Counted from the stretch's first letter, positions 8,012 through 18,312 are shown. The stretch is DNA of 64,000 nucleotides from Stentor roeselii (GCA_006503475.1 RSEH01000034.1:62001-126000), one strand, 5' to 3'. Made by a program: numbers and translations. The notes: generated by a model not told the origin, from the sequence alone.

Positions 8012-10324
8012 ATGGTCGAACTTTACCAAATGCAGGGACTTGACCCAGTAACCAAGTACCCAGATTTACATTCCGATGACACGCTTAAAGATATCTGGGA
8101 AGAAAACTATCGAGTCTTTTCCTCAGAAATCCAAAAAAACGGCAAGGTCCTCATCCAGGTGAATCAAAAAAACAAAGCGTCTCTCTTGAAATTATGTGAA
8201 AATCTCCTCAAGTTTTTCTATAACTCTAAATGTTTCGACCTGGGAGTCAACAAGTATGCTGAGCAAGTTGATATTTTAATGAACAAAATGAATGAATGTC
8301 TAAATTTATTTCAGGTCTGGACTTACAACATCCAAGACACGATTCAAAAGATGAAATTGAAAATGTTTGAAAATGAGGAAAAACTTGAAAAACTCTTAAA
8401 TGAGGAAAAAGAGTTCAATGAACCTGTCTTGATTGAAACATTTACAGATCTTGGAGATTTCGCTAGTTCATTAGCGTTAAAAGCAGGATTTAATAAAAAA
8501 AAAGCTGGATTTGAAAAAAATCTTGAATTTGCTAAAGTTTACCTTGAAAAGCTAGAAATATGTAAAGTTCAGCTTCAACGAGACTACGACATTATTCTTC
8601 AATCCGCTCTTCAAAAAACGAGTTTTATTCGAAGCCAGATGAACATCGCTCGAGAAATTCAACAAGAGCTTAGTTCAATCAGTTCAATCAAAGACTTCAT
8701 GTCTTCTCCTTACCTTCAAACAAAAGTCATTAATTTCATTTCAAAAGTTCCTTCCTTGAGTGCACTTATTTTAGAAGTTCAGTTTAAATTATCCGAGTTC
8801 CGATTCAACTACCTGTCAAAAACCGATGCAAAAGACGACCTTTACTCAAACTTAATTAACTTATACGAAAATCAGGCAGTTTATGAAACAGTTCTTCCAA
8901 TTTTTGAAGCTGATAAAGAAGCTCTTAAAGAAAAAGAAGCAATTCTTCGAGAAAAGGTTTTGGAATATTCAAGCACTTGGATTTTAAAACACTTTCAAAA
9001 GAATCTCTGTAAAATCATTGAAAATATCAGTCATGTGATAAACTTTTTCGATTCGATTCAGCTGATTAAAAAAAGAGAGTATTGCAAAGGAGTGAGTGAA
9101 ATAAAACTCTCAGCATTTATTCCGAATATCAAGCCTTTGACCCTAGAAAATTATAAGACTCAGTTTATTTTCACCAATGACCAGAAAATCATTTTAAACA
9201 GTATCTTGAAGCTTTTTTCAAATCTTTCTAAAGTTTTTTATAGCTGCCAGTCGTTGAGGATTGATGACCCTTTGCTGATTAAATGGAATCGAAATGTTTT
9301 GGAGTCAGTTGATGCCAAGGTTTCAGATTTTGAGTTAAAAAATCACTCAGCTGAGTATTTAAAACTTTTTGAAAAAGTGAAAATGATTGAAAAAACCATT
9401 GAAAACTTAAATGAATCTCTGAAACAAGTTCAACTTGTGACAGTTAAAGGCATGACTTCCTCTCCTATTGTAAAATCAGTCCTTGAGAACAGTTTCTTAA
9501 ACGTTAAAAATGATTATTACTGCTCAAGACAAGGATCACATGGCTTGGTTGACATTTCTCTAGTATCTCCGAAGTTTTTAAGAATGAGAAACGAAAAATC
9601 TTTAAAGTTTCCTCGTCATCAAGACTTCAAAGTGCTGAGAAAACAACAGCTGGACTTACTGGAAAACATAAAAAATGTTCAGAAAAAAATCGATGAAAAA
9701 GAGGTTATTTTGCAAGAAATCGACATGGAATATACCAGGATTGAATATCGACTTTCTCAGAGATTTGACTTAAATGATATTAATGCAGGACAACTGGAAT
9801 TGATTTATAGTACTTTGATTTCACAGACTGAATTAAACTCATTAGCTATTTCGAAGGAACACCTTGATTGTTTGATTGGAGGAATCTTTGCTAGACTTTC
9901 ATTTAGAAAATCGAAAATGCTGAAAAAGGCGAAAAAATCTAATGAGAGAAATATGATTACTTTGGCACAGTTCTATGAAAATCTTGAAAATTGTATCAAA
10001 GGACTAGAATGTGCTAAAGGTATGAAATTTCAGCAGTTTTCTCAGGATTTTTTTGGGTTTCAGAGAATTGATTGCAGAATTATGTTGAATTCTATTGTTT
10101 CTGAAGAACTTCTTGGAAGTTTTCTTAATGATTTTGATACTCCTCAGAGTATCGTATTTGAAAGAGTCGATGAAAATATTCAAAAGAGTTTATTTGAAGT
10201 TTGTAGGAATATTGCAACGGTTTTATTAATGGAGAAAAAAGAGTTTTACTCAAATAAGGAAATTGAAAGGAATGTTAATGAATTTCGAAGGATATTTAAT
10301 CAGGTTACTCAAGAATTTAAATAG
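8012..10324 (+). CDS. Heterotrich paralogue family, member 3 (770 aa, unknown function)
   Basis: The inverted third member starts at ATG 8012, behind GAGAATAAATT, 146 nt from the divergent start of member 2. It is closer to member 1 than to member 2: STWILKHFQKNLCKI, IKPLTLENYKTQFI, GLVDISLVSPKFLRM, KFPRHQDFKVLR, ITLAQFYENL and ELLGSFLNDF. The N-terminus (MVELYQMQGLDP) resembles the MSDLYPNLGL of member 1, which supports both chosen starts. Function unknown. Confidence 0.87.
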   Translation: MVELYQMQGLDPVTKYPDLHSDDTLKDIWEENYRVFSSEIQKNGKVLIQVNQKNKASLLKLCENLLKFFYNSKCFDLGVNKYAEQVDILMNKMNECLNLFQVWTYNIQDTIQKMKLKMFENEEKLEKLLNEEKEFNEPVLIETFTDLGDFASSLALKAGFNKKKAGFEKNLEFAKVYLEKLEICKVQLQRDYDIILQSALQKTSFIRSQMNIAREIQQELSSISSIKDFMSSPYLQTKVINFISKVPSLSALILEVQFKLSEFRFNYLSKTDAKDDLYSNLINLYENQAVYETVLPIFEADKEALKEKEAILREKVLEYSSTWILKHFQKNLCKIIENISHVINFFDSIQLIKKREYCKGVSEIKLSAFIPNIKPLTLENYKTQFIFTNDQKIILNSILKLFSNLSKVFYSCQSLRIDDPLLIKWNRNVLESVDAKVSDFELKNHSAEYLKLFEKVKMIEKTIENLNESLKQVQLVTVKGMTSSPIVKSVLENSFLNVKNDYYCSRQGSHGLVDISLVSPKFLRMRNEKSLKFPRHQDFKVLRKQQLDLLENIKNVQKKIDEKEVILQEIDMEYTRIEYRLSQRFDLNDINAGQLELIYSTLISQTELNSLAISKEHLDCLIGGIFARLSFRKSKMLKKAKKSNERNMITLAQFYENLENCIKGLECAKGMKFQQFSQDFFGFQRIDCRIMLNSIVSEELLGSFLNDFDTPQSIVFERVDENIQKSLFEVCRNIATVLLMEKKEFYSNKEIERNVNEFRRIFNQVTQEFK

Positions 10325-10616
10325 AATTAAAAGTTAGGAGAATTTTTTGTTTAGTTTTGATTTATATTTAGCTATTTATAGTAATAATCTAATCATTTTA
10401 AACTCACATATCACTTTGGAATTAACACAATTATCATAATTTATCTTTTTTGTTTCAATTTTTATATTATTATTTGCATGACATAGGAAATATATAAGCC
10501 TAGTCTGATAAGAAAAAAAAGCATTTTTTATTAAAACTTCAAAAATATATAAAAAAAAATCTAAATATCCTATATTCAGCTTTGATATTCACCAATTTAT
10601 TATCATGATTGTATAA

Positions 10617-12038
10617 ATGGAATTTTTTGATTCTACCATCGACTGGAAATCAATAAATCTTCTCAACCTCGAAATTTTCCAGTCAAATTCCTTTGAATAC
10701 AAAGAAAAATTCTTCAAATCCTTCATCCCTGATCATCTCGTAAAATCCGATTTCGACAAAGTCCCATGGCAGTTAATCAAAAAATACCTGACTATCTGTC
10801 ACCTCGGAAGAGAAGTCTTCAAAACAAAAATCTTAAAACTAACCAGTGAGCTGAACTTACTCACCCACAACAAGAGTTTCAACTATGTAAAAAAGACTTT
10901 TCTCGAAAACCAATTAAAAAACTGCAAATTTAGCTTAAGTCTTTTAAACAAAGCAATAACAGGCTCGAAATCTCATTTTATCTGTAAAAAACACGAACTT
11001 TCAAATCAAATTCCTCAAAAAAGTGAATCTCCTCAAGGTCTTAACAAGAAATTTTGTAGGATAATTCGTCAAAATGGGACATCTTCGCTTCAATCACGAA
11101 AAATGTCTGAAAGTCCATCAGAGTCTTTTCAAGTAAAAATTGACCTTGAATTAGAAAATGAGAGAAAAACTTTAAATCAAAGACTTTCAGTTCAAAGCCT
11201 TGAATTTTTAGAGATCAAGAAAAAAATTGAAGACTCTCAAAAGTTTTTATTGATTGAGTCAAATTTTCAGTCGGAGATTCCAAAACTTGACTTGAAAGAA
11301 AGGAAAAGTGATTTGAATTATGTGAAAAATTATGAAAAAATCATTGAAAATTTGACTTTAGAGATTGAAGTCAAAAATCAAGAACTCAAAAATATCAGAC
11401 TGAAGACTCGGTCAAAAGAACTGGAAAAATTGATTTCTGATAAAACATTCTCTAAAGATAGACATTTCTTTAGAGTATTTGAGGAAAAAAGCAGGAATGA
11501 TTCTTCGGATAGTCCTGAAGTCTCAAGAATCTTGTTAGAAAATGAAAAAAGTTTATTAGGTGAGTTAAATCAGCAAAAAGATCATTTGAGTAGTCATCTT
11601 AACACTACTTCATTGATGAAAAAAGAAATTCAACCACAGGTAGAGCCATCAGGTTTTGTTTCAACAAATAACTCGTCAACCTTTTTAAAACCTGAAGTAT
11701 TTTTCAAGCAAGAAGTAATTTTAAAGCAAGAAAGAAAAGTTTTAGATAATAAAGTTCTCATCAAGATTTTAGACTTTTTCAAGAAATGCACAAAAAAATT
11801 CAGATTGAAAGATTCATTAGAGCAGAGTTTTGAAATAGAAGAATTCTCAAAAACCAGAAAAAAATACCAAAACAATCTGATAATTTTTTCAAATTGGTCA
11901 AAATACACACCAGATAACTTTGACTGGATAATCCAAGAAAAACTAAAAAAACTAAAAGTCCCTCAATACTCTGAAACATTTTCAGAAGTTTCACAAGCCC
12001 TAGACTCAGAGTTCACAAAAAGAAAAAGCTGTAAATAG
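10617..12038 (+). CDS. Coiled-coil-rich hypothetical protein, 473 aa
   Basis: ATG 10617 follows GATTGTATAA. The N-terminal ~130 residues look globular (MEFFDSTIDWKSINLL...); the middle (~170-270 and ~300-345) is Lys/Glu/Leu-rich with heptad character; the tail (~365-470) is helical and basic with aromatic residues. It opens a run of coiled-coil genes up to 24 kb. No known domain. A cytoskeletal or basal-body role is typical for such proteins in ciliates, but this is inference. Confidence 0.8.
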   Translation: MEFFDSTIDWKSINLLNLEIFQSNSFEYKEKFFKSFIPDHLVKSDFDKVPWQLIKKYLTICHLGREVFKTKILKLTSELNLLTHNKSFNYVKKTFLENQLKNCKFSLSLLNKAITGSKSHFICKKHELSNQIPQKSESPQGLNKKFCRIIRQNGTSSLQSRKMSESPSESFQVKIDLELENERKTLNQRLSVQSLEFLEIKKKIEDSQKFLLIESNFQSEIPKLDLKERKSDLNYVKNYEKIIENLTLEIEVKNQELKNIRLKTRSKELEKLISDKTFSKDRHFFRVFEEKSRNDSSDSPEVSRILLENEKSLLGELNQQKDHLSSHLNTTSLMKKEIQPQVEPSGFVSTNNSSTFLKPEVFFKQEVILKQERKVLDNKVLIKILDFFKKCTKKFRLKDSLEQSFEIEEFSKTRKKYQNNLIIFSNWSKYTPDNFDWIIQEKLKKLKVPQYSETFSEVSQALDSEFTKRKSCK

Positions 12039-12142
12039 CAAATATCTTAAAAATCCTACATAATAAAAAAATCCTAAACTAAAAACATTAAAAATTCTTA
12101 TCCACCTTCCTTAAAAAGCCATCATTCCATCCCTTTCTCTAA

Positions 12143-12217
12143 CCTTTCAAATAAACTAATAATGAAACCTTTCAAATAAACTAATAATGAAACCCTTCAA
12201 ATAAACTATAAATGAAA
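12143..12217 (+). repeat. 25-bp tandem repeat carrying the start codon, three copies
   Basis: Three exact-period 25-bp units start at 12143, 12168 and 12193. Each carries an AT-rich lead and an ATG (12162, 12187, 12212). Only the third ATG opens the long frame; the first two open M-K-P-F-K-stop reading frames. The true start context has therefore been copied twice upstream of itself. Confidence 0.9.
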
Positions 12218-15200
12218 CAATATTCATCCAAAAAAAGCGACAACTTCGAAGAACTAATCCAATCCCTCCACCAAAGAATCAACACCCTGCAATCCCAGTA
12301 CATCGGTTTCGTGACATTCTGTACAAACCTGCTAAACACTCACACATCATCAATCCAAAAAGACTTATCAAATCTCTCCATCAAGTCAATTCAAACCGGA
12401 GTGTTAAAGTCTCTCGACTCTCTTAAAAACTCCTTCGAAAAAGCAACAAATGACCTCGGCTTTTCGATTTCAAGCAAAAATGTTCAAATAGCCCTTGATT
12501 CAGCCCAAAAACAGATAACTTCTCTTTGCAGACTCAACCAAAACGACTACGAAAAAAAAGTCTCGTCAATGTTTGTGAGTCTTTCAGAGATCATCAATCG
12601 AAAAATCCTGAAGACAAGGTCGAAATCTCGAACACAAGTAAATCAACCTTTTCCAGAAAACTCGAGAAATAAAATGCTTTCTCTTCAAATGTCGCAAAAA
12701 GAGACTCAGGACTATAAAGAAAAAATTGAAAAACTTGAAAAGAAAATATTGAGTCTTAATCAGGAACTTGAAAACAAGGATAGAGAATTGGAAAGGAAAA
12801 AAATTGAAATTGAAAATAAAAATCAGGAGATTTTTGGATTTCATTATAATAATGATGTCAGTCGACTTACTCAAAAACCTGCTTCTGAACCTAGGTTTAA
12901 ACTTGGAACTTATGATGGAATTCAAATTAACTCGGTTTATGCATCACCTGTTGCTTCTCCGGTTCTTGGAGATTCACGAAGGAGGGGTAATTATGGAAAT
13001 TCGAAAAATTCACCTGAAAAAGGGTTTGATTTAGAGAAGTTTAAATTGAAAGTTGAAGGTCTTGCTGGACTTTTAGGAAAGTTTAATAGGTTTACTGCAC
13101 TTATTGATGAAGCTATTTCGGCTAATCCTGAGTTGGGGGAATTGTTTTTGAATTTTAAGAGTGTTAAAAGTGAACTGTCCTTCGCCCTAATGGATATGTT
13201 TGACAGTCGCAGCCCAAACAAGAAAAAAATTGAAGAACGTGGGCAAGACTCAATCATAAATAACGAAATATACTCCTTAAAATCCGAAAATTGCAAATTA
13301 AAAGCAGAGATCAACCACAAAAACACTGAAATCATCGAAATCACCGATCAGGCCAAAAGACTAGAAGGAGAGGTAAAAGAAATCCGAAGATCCTCAATGA
13401 TCTCCAAGCAAGACATGATGAAAGTCGAAAAAGAAAAAGAAGAAATGCAGTTAGAAGCGATTTACCTCAAGTCACAAATAGAAAAACTTCAAAAAACAAA
13501 CAAAATATTGACTGATAACTTGTTAATCAACGAGAAGAAAACAACAGATTTCATGTTACTTCAAAGCAAATACGACGAAATAATCAAAGACATGAAACTA
13601 AAGCCCAGAGTCAAATTAGAAATCATAAAAATCTCTACAATTCTCATCAAATCAAGAAAACCTGCTCTTTCAATTGAATTTGTAGATCAAATCAAGGTGA
13701 TCATAAAAAAACCTTCAATGTTTTCATCTGAAATTTTAAGAGAATCACGAGAAAATGAGAACTCTTTTATGCTTAATAGAAAAATCACTCAAATTATCTC
13801 AGAAAAAAATAAAGTTGAAGAAGAATTGCTTCTAGCTAAGAGTAAAATTACTTCAAGTAACGAAGAAAACAGAATGTTAAACCAGAAATTGTCTGAAGCA
13901 CTTGAAATGTGTAAAGTCTTCGAAGAATTTTTAATTAAAAGCGAAAATCAAAGCAAAAAAGACAATTTTTCTAATCTCAAGGTGGTCAGTTCTTCAGTCA
14001 TCAGTTTACCTCCAAATCTAAAAAATATTAAAAAACCTCCAAAAAGTGAAAAAAGTTTAGAATCCCGGAAAAATGAAGAAAAAATCTCTGAACTAGAACA
14101 AATTTTAAGATTAAGCAAGGAAAACCAAGAAAATCTTCAAAAAGAAAATAAAAACCTTAAAAAGATTCAAGACAAGACACAAGAAGAATTAAGACAATCT
14201 GAAGTAATCAAGTCAAGTCTGCTCTCCAGCAACTCATTCTTAGAAGAAAAGGTTCACAACTTAACAAAACTCTTAGATTCCAAGCAAGAAACCTCATTTT
14301 CAACTCAATCAACCCGCAAATCTTTATCATTTTCTGAAATTTCCCAGAATTTTTCATCATTTTCTCAAGAAATTTCTGAAGTTTTCGAGAAATTCTCTGA
14401 AATTTTAGAATCTTTTAACTTAAAACTATTATCTTCCAATTCTCAGGTCTTCGAAGTAAAAGAAAATTTATTAAAAAAGTCAAAAATGGCTGAAAGTCTC
14501 CAAAATGAATTGAAAATAGTAATAAAAGAAAAAACAAAACTTTTAGAAACTCGAGATAAGCTAATAACTCAGTGCAATGCCCAGTCAGAAGAAATAATTT
14601 CATTAAAACTCGAGCAAGAAGAAAGTTTCAGCCAAAAAAAAGAAGACCAAGACTACGAAGTCCATTTTTTAAAGTCTCAAGTCTCATCTCTTCAATCAAC
14701 CGAAAGCAGTTTGCTCCAAGCATTAAAAGAAACAACAGACAAATACACTTTATTGCTTCAGACAGCGAGTGAAAAGGACTCAAAACTAGAATCATTAACT
14801 TCTGAGTTATCCCAGTTAAAATTCAAGCAAAGTGTAAAATCCTTAGACTCGAATGATAAATACAAAGAAGAAGTCTACAGCTTGAAAATGAAAAACATAA
14901 AACTCGAGCAAACCATTGAAGACCTTCGATCATCTCAACTAAGCCAAGAAGAATTTTCCAAAGTAAAATCCGCTTATCTCTGTCAAATCTCTAAAATGGA
15001 CGAGGACCGACTGATGATAGAAAAAAAACTAAAAGACAGTGAAAACTCCTGGACTAAAGAAAAAGAAGCTCTTCAAAAAAGTCTTGATAGTTTCACTAAA
15101 CAACTGGCGGGATCGACACTTGAAACTCACAACTTAAAGCAAAAAGTGAAAGAATTGTCTTTGGCACTTCGCCCGTCTTTCTCTTCAAGTGACGAGTACA

Positions 15201-15880
15201 AAATAATAAGAGTTGTTGACCATGAAGACTCGACGTGGTTCTTACTTGAAGTGCAAGCAACCCGGCAGTGTCTCTGGACCTCTTCACTTCCTTTTGAAAA
15301 CACAGAAGAACTAAAAGACCCTCTGCCTAACTTGTTAAAAGAACGAGTTTCTCTACAGAAGTTAAACTCTGAGCTTTGCATTCAAAATAACAAACTAAGA
15401 ACCATTGTTAGTCGAGTTGAAAACTTGGCAAAAAAGGAAAATTTCAAAAATATTTTAAATATTTTGAATGAAGGAAAAGTTGAAAAAAATGAGATTTTTG
15501 AAGGAAGAAGAGAAGATGTAAAAAGAAACAGACCTTCTCGAATTGCTCGGCCTGGTGATGTCAAAACGGTCTCTGAAATGTCGGACCGGGCAAGTATTGA
15601 AAGCAGAAAAAGTAACCAAAGTAATAAAACTTCTGCTTTTCGCATCATGTTGCAGGACCGTGATGATGAACTTCTAAAAAAAAATGATTTTATTAGGAGA
15701 CAAGAAATAGGACTTATTGGTCTGAAAGAGGAAAATCATCGACTTAGGGAAGCACTTGAAAGGTTTAGTCATTTGAAGATACTTGTTGGAAAGTTGCAGT
15801 CTTTGAACCCGAAACTGAATGGTGAAGGGGCAATGGTCTTAAGGACTATGACTGCACTTGCTGATCAGCCTGCCAGGTAG
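12212..15880 (+). CDS. Large coiled-coil protein, 1222 aa
   Basis: The protein is dominated by long heptad-rich stretches (about residues 165-210, 345-440, 520-590, 630-720, 750-1010 and 1150-1200) broken by Ser/Pro-rich linkers. A short globular-looking segment with Trp residues lies near 1000-1040 (HEDSTWFLLEVQ, RQCLWTSSLP) and may be a small beta-rich fold. No motor, membrane or zinc motif is seen. ATG 12212 follows ACTATAA and is the third of three repeated candidates. The shape is that of a centrosomal, basal-body or cortical-fibre scaffold; that is inference. The next gene starts 13 nt after its stop. Confidence 0.85.
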   Translation: MKQYSSKKSDNFEELIQSLHQRINTLQSQYIGFVTFCTNLLNTHTSSIQKDLSNLSIKSIQTGVLKSLDSLKNSFEKATNDLGFSISSKNVQIALDSAQKQITSLCRLNQNDYEKKVSSMFVSLSEIINRKILKTRSKSRTQVNQPFPENSRNKMLSLQMSQKETQDYKEKIEKLEKKILSLNQELENKDRELERKKIEIENKNQEIFGFHYNNDVSRLTQKPASEPRFKLGTYDGIQINSVYASPVASPVLGDSRRRGNYGNSKNSPEKGFDLEKFKLKVEGLAGLLGKFNRFTALIDEAISANPELGELFLNFKSVKSELSFALMDMFDSRSPNKKKIEERGQDSIINNEIYSLKSENCKLKAEINHKNTEIIEITDQAKRLEGEVKEIRRSSMISKQDMMKVEKEKEEMQLEAIYLKSQIEKLQKTNKILTDNLLINEKKTTDFMLLQSKYDEIIKDMKLKPRVKLEIIKISTILIKSRKPALSIEFVDQIKVIIKKPSMFSSEILRESRENENSFMLNRKITQIISEKNKVEEELLLAKSKITSSNEENRMLNQKLSEALEMCKVFEEFLIKSENQSKKDNFSNLKVVSSSVISLPPNLKNIKKPPKSEKSLESRKNEEKISELEQILRLSKENQENLQKENKNLKKIQDKTQEELRQSEVIKSSLLSSNSFLEEKVHNLTKLLDSKQETSFSTQSTRKSLSFSEISQNFSSFSQEISEVFEKFSEILESFNLKLLSSNSQVFEVKENLLKKSKMAESLQNELKIVIKEKTKLLETRDKLITQCNAQSEEIISLKLEQEESFSQKKEDQDYEVHFLKSQVSSLQSTESSLLQALKETTDKYTLLLQTASEKDSKLESLTSELSQLKFKQSVKSLDSNDKYKEEVYSLKMKNIKLEQTIEDLRSSQLSQEEFSKVKSAYLCQISKMDEDRLMIEKKLKDSENSWTKEKEALQKSLDSFTKQLAGSTLETHNLKQKVKELSLALRPSFSSSDEYKIIRVVDHEDSTWFLLEVQATRQCLWTSSLPFENTEELKDPLPNLLKERVSLQKLNSELCIQNNKLRTIVSRVENLAKKENFKNILNILNEGKVEKNEIFEGRREDVKRNRPSRIARPGDVKTVSEMSDRASIESRKSNQSNKTSAFRIMLQDRDDELLKKNDFIRRQEIGLIGLKEENHRLREALERFSHLKILVGKLQSLNPKLNGEGAMVLRTMTALADQPAR

Positions 15881-15893
15881 TATTTAATAATTA

Positions 15894-17651
15894 ATGGTAA
15901 GGCCTAATTAGAAGTCACATCCCAGTCTTGCCCTCTCACAGTCAGCAATGTCACACAAAAAGTTGAAAGATCCATCTTCATCCAGCTTTTTTCATAAAGA
16001 ACTCATTCAACAACCTTTGAGTCATTTTGATCTTTTACTCCAATCAAAGCAAAAACACTTAGAAACATTAAAAACTCCAGAAGAGTCGATTTTTTTCATA
16101 CAACAAGAGTTTTCTCATAAGATCAATGAATTAAATAAAAGAATTCTCAGCTTTAAATTCAAAATCACTGAAAAGTTCAGAAACTTGAAAGGAAATAATT
16201 GGAAAAGAAAAATCAAAACACTTCAATCAAAAATTTCTTTTCTTTTCAAAGGAAACTTGGAACTTTCAAGTCAATCAAAAAAACTTGAAATGGAAGAATC
16301 TTCAAAGCATCAAGAACTAAAAAACCAAGAAGAAAACTTTTCAGAAACAATGAAAAACTTAAAACAATCATCACTTGACTTAGAAGAAGAACTTTTAAGA
16401 AAAGAAGAAGAATTAATTGAAACTCGTAAAGATCTAAACGATATTCAAAAAATTCTCACGGGAATGAATGAGATCTTTCTGAGTGTCCAACAGAAAATGG
16501 ATGAAAAAAGAAAGGAAATAAATGAACTTAATTTGAATTATTTTGAACTCGCTTTTCATTCTCAAGATTTTGATGTCCTTGATGAAGGCTTTCGAGAAGT
16601 TTTTGCTGAGGCTAGCAAAGCCAAGTTGTTGAAGGAAAAAATGAAAAAAAAATTCGGGAAGGTTAAGGAAATTTATAAAAATATTCATGAGTTGCCTGTG
16701 AAAACTGAAATTGTTGTTGGAAGACTTTCTGCACTTGATCAGTTTATTGAATCGATTTTAGATGAAAAGGAAGTGGAGAGTATTTTGGTTGATTGTAAAA
16801 ATGATTTGGCTGGGATGATAAAGGCTTTTGAAATCTCACTTGAAAAACCTTTTAAGATTTTACAGGAAAATGAAAGACAGTCAAAAAATCAGCGTTTGAA
16901 TGATGGGAATCTGAAATCTTCTTTATTGGCTATTAACTCGGAAATAGAAGTGATTGATTCACAGAAAGTTAATGTTATGCTAGATTCTGTTCTTTCTGAA
17001 TTGAAAAATCAGGAGTTTGTTTTTAGAGAATCACAAGAGTTACTTAATCAGAATCTTGAGTCTCTTCAGGATTCGCTTAAGTCAGAACTTTCGAATATAA
17101 AATCGTTAACTGCTTCAAACCATTCCCAAGATACAAAATTAAAATCTCTAGTTTCACAATTAAACCAATCAGAAAACCGTATTCTCAAAACCCAGCAACA
17201 AAAGAAATCAGACATGATTCAAATCGAAGAGCTAAAAACCGAGTTATCCTCCTTAGAGCGCAAGCTCTCTCGTCACAACCTAAACCTAGAACTCCACGGA
17301 ACTCCAGGAGCCTCCCGAAAACTGCGAAACATCCAAAACCAAGTCCTGATGCTTCACGAAGAAATATTCGAAAAAGACTCCCTTCTACTAAAAAAGTACT
17401 TCGAAATTCTAAAATCCTTAAAATCCTGCAAAACTTTAGAAAAAACCATAAAAAACCTTGAAGAAAACACAGAAAAGGTAAAAGAAAACATCCTCTCCAA
17501 GGTCCATGGGGAAGTCGAAAACAAAGACAAAGAAATCGAGATGTTAAAAGAAATCCTTCGAGAAAACGCGAGCGAGATCAAGTCGAGAGATCAAAAACTC
17601 TTCCAAATGCGAAAACAAATCGATTCTCTTTTAAAGCCCATCCCAAAATAA
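15894..17651 (+). CDS. Coiled-coil protein, 580 aa; intron directly after the start codon
   Basis: The frame is open from an internal ATG at 15948, whose context is not AT-rich. Twelve codons upstream the frame meets TAG, and this TAG ends a 15-nt sequence GTAAGGCCTAATTAG (15897-15911) with the intron shape seen elsewhere. Removing it joins ATG 15894, which sits behind TTTAATAATTA, in frame to KSHPSLALSQSAMSHKK. I therefore take 15894 as the start. The 580-aa product is almost all coiled coil (about 120-180, 340-420, 450-570). Function unknown; it belongs to the local coiled-coil cluster. If the intron is not real the protein starts at 15948. Confidence 0.75.
15897..15911 (+). other. 15-nt intron, phase 0, after codon 1
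   Basis: GTAAGGCCTAATTAG lies between ATG and AAG. Its last three bases are an in-frame TAG if it is retained. It restores an AT-rich start context to the downstream frame. Confidence 0.65.
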
Positions 17652-17718
17652 TCCTAATAAAATTTCCCATAAACGAAACTATTCAAACACCCTCGAAGCA
17701 AGCGACTCTCAAGACCCG

Positions 17719-18312
17719 ATGCACCGAAGAACAAAGTCGGCATCAAAAACATCTCTTTTAATCTACAGTCCTCAGAAGCACGACATGATTCCTTTGGACT
17801 CTTTGAACTCTCCTGACAAGTCTCCTTTTAAACCTCAGAAAAAGTCTTTCAGTAGTTTTCTAGAGGCTTCTTTTTGTTACTATTCTCAAGATTTTTGGGA
17901 CTTTTCAAGTCTTTGCTATGATGATGTCGAGTCTCTTCGACTACAAGAAGAAGAACTGGAAAAAATCAAGACAGGTCTTGAAAAAAATAATAAGGACCTG
18001 GTAATTGAATGTGAAATGTTTGAAAGTTCTTTGAAAAGTCAGACAAGTAGTCGAAAAGAATTTGAAGTTAGTTTAAATGCTTTGAACTCTTATGTGGAAG
18101 GACTGGAAAAAGCTCTGGCTAAGGCTAATAATGAGATAAGGTTCATTCGTAGTCAGACTGAACAGGAAGAAACTGCAAAGGCTTGTAATTCGAAGAGAAA
18201 AAATGTGAAAGAATTGGAAAAACCGACTCCGAAACCGATTAATTATAAACCTCTTACTAGAAGAAGCTTGAGGAACTCAAGGGAGGTTTCTTTTAATAAT
18301 TTGAAGAATTAG
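17719..18312 (+). CDS. Short coiled-coil protein, 197 aa
   Basis: ATG 17719 gives a basic, Ser-rich N-terminus with S/T-P sites (YSPQKHD, NSPDKSP), an aromatic patch near residue 55 (CYYSQDFWDF), a coiled coil from about 70 to 150, and a basic tail. The start context is not AT-rich and no in-frame upstream ATG exists, so an undetected 5' mini-intron is possible. The 3' end lies in a ~51-bp tandem repeat shared with the convergent gene's end. Function unknown. Confidence 0.65.
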   Translation: MHRRTKSASKTSLLIYSPQKHDMIPLDSLNSPDKSPFKPQKKSFSSFLEASFCYYSQDFWDFSSLCYDDVESLRLQEEELEKIKTGLEKNNKDLVIECEMFESSLKSQTSSRKEFEVSLNALNSYVEGLEKALAKANNEIRFIRSQTEQEETAKACNSKRKNVKELEKPTPKPINYKPLTRRSLRNSREVSFNNLKN

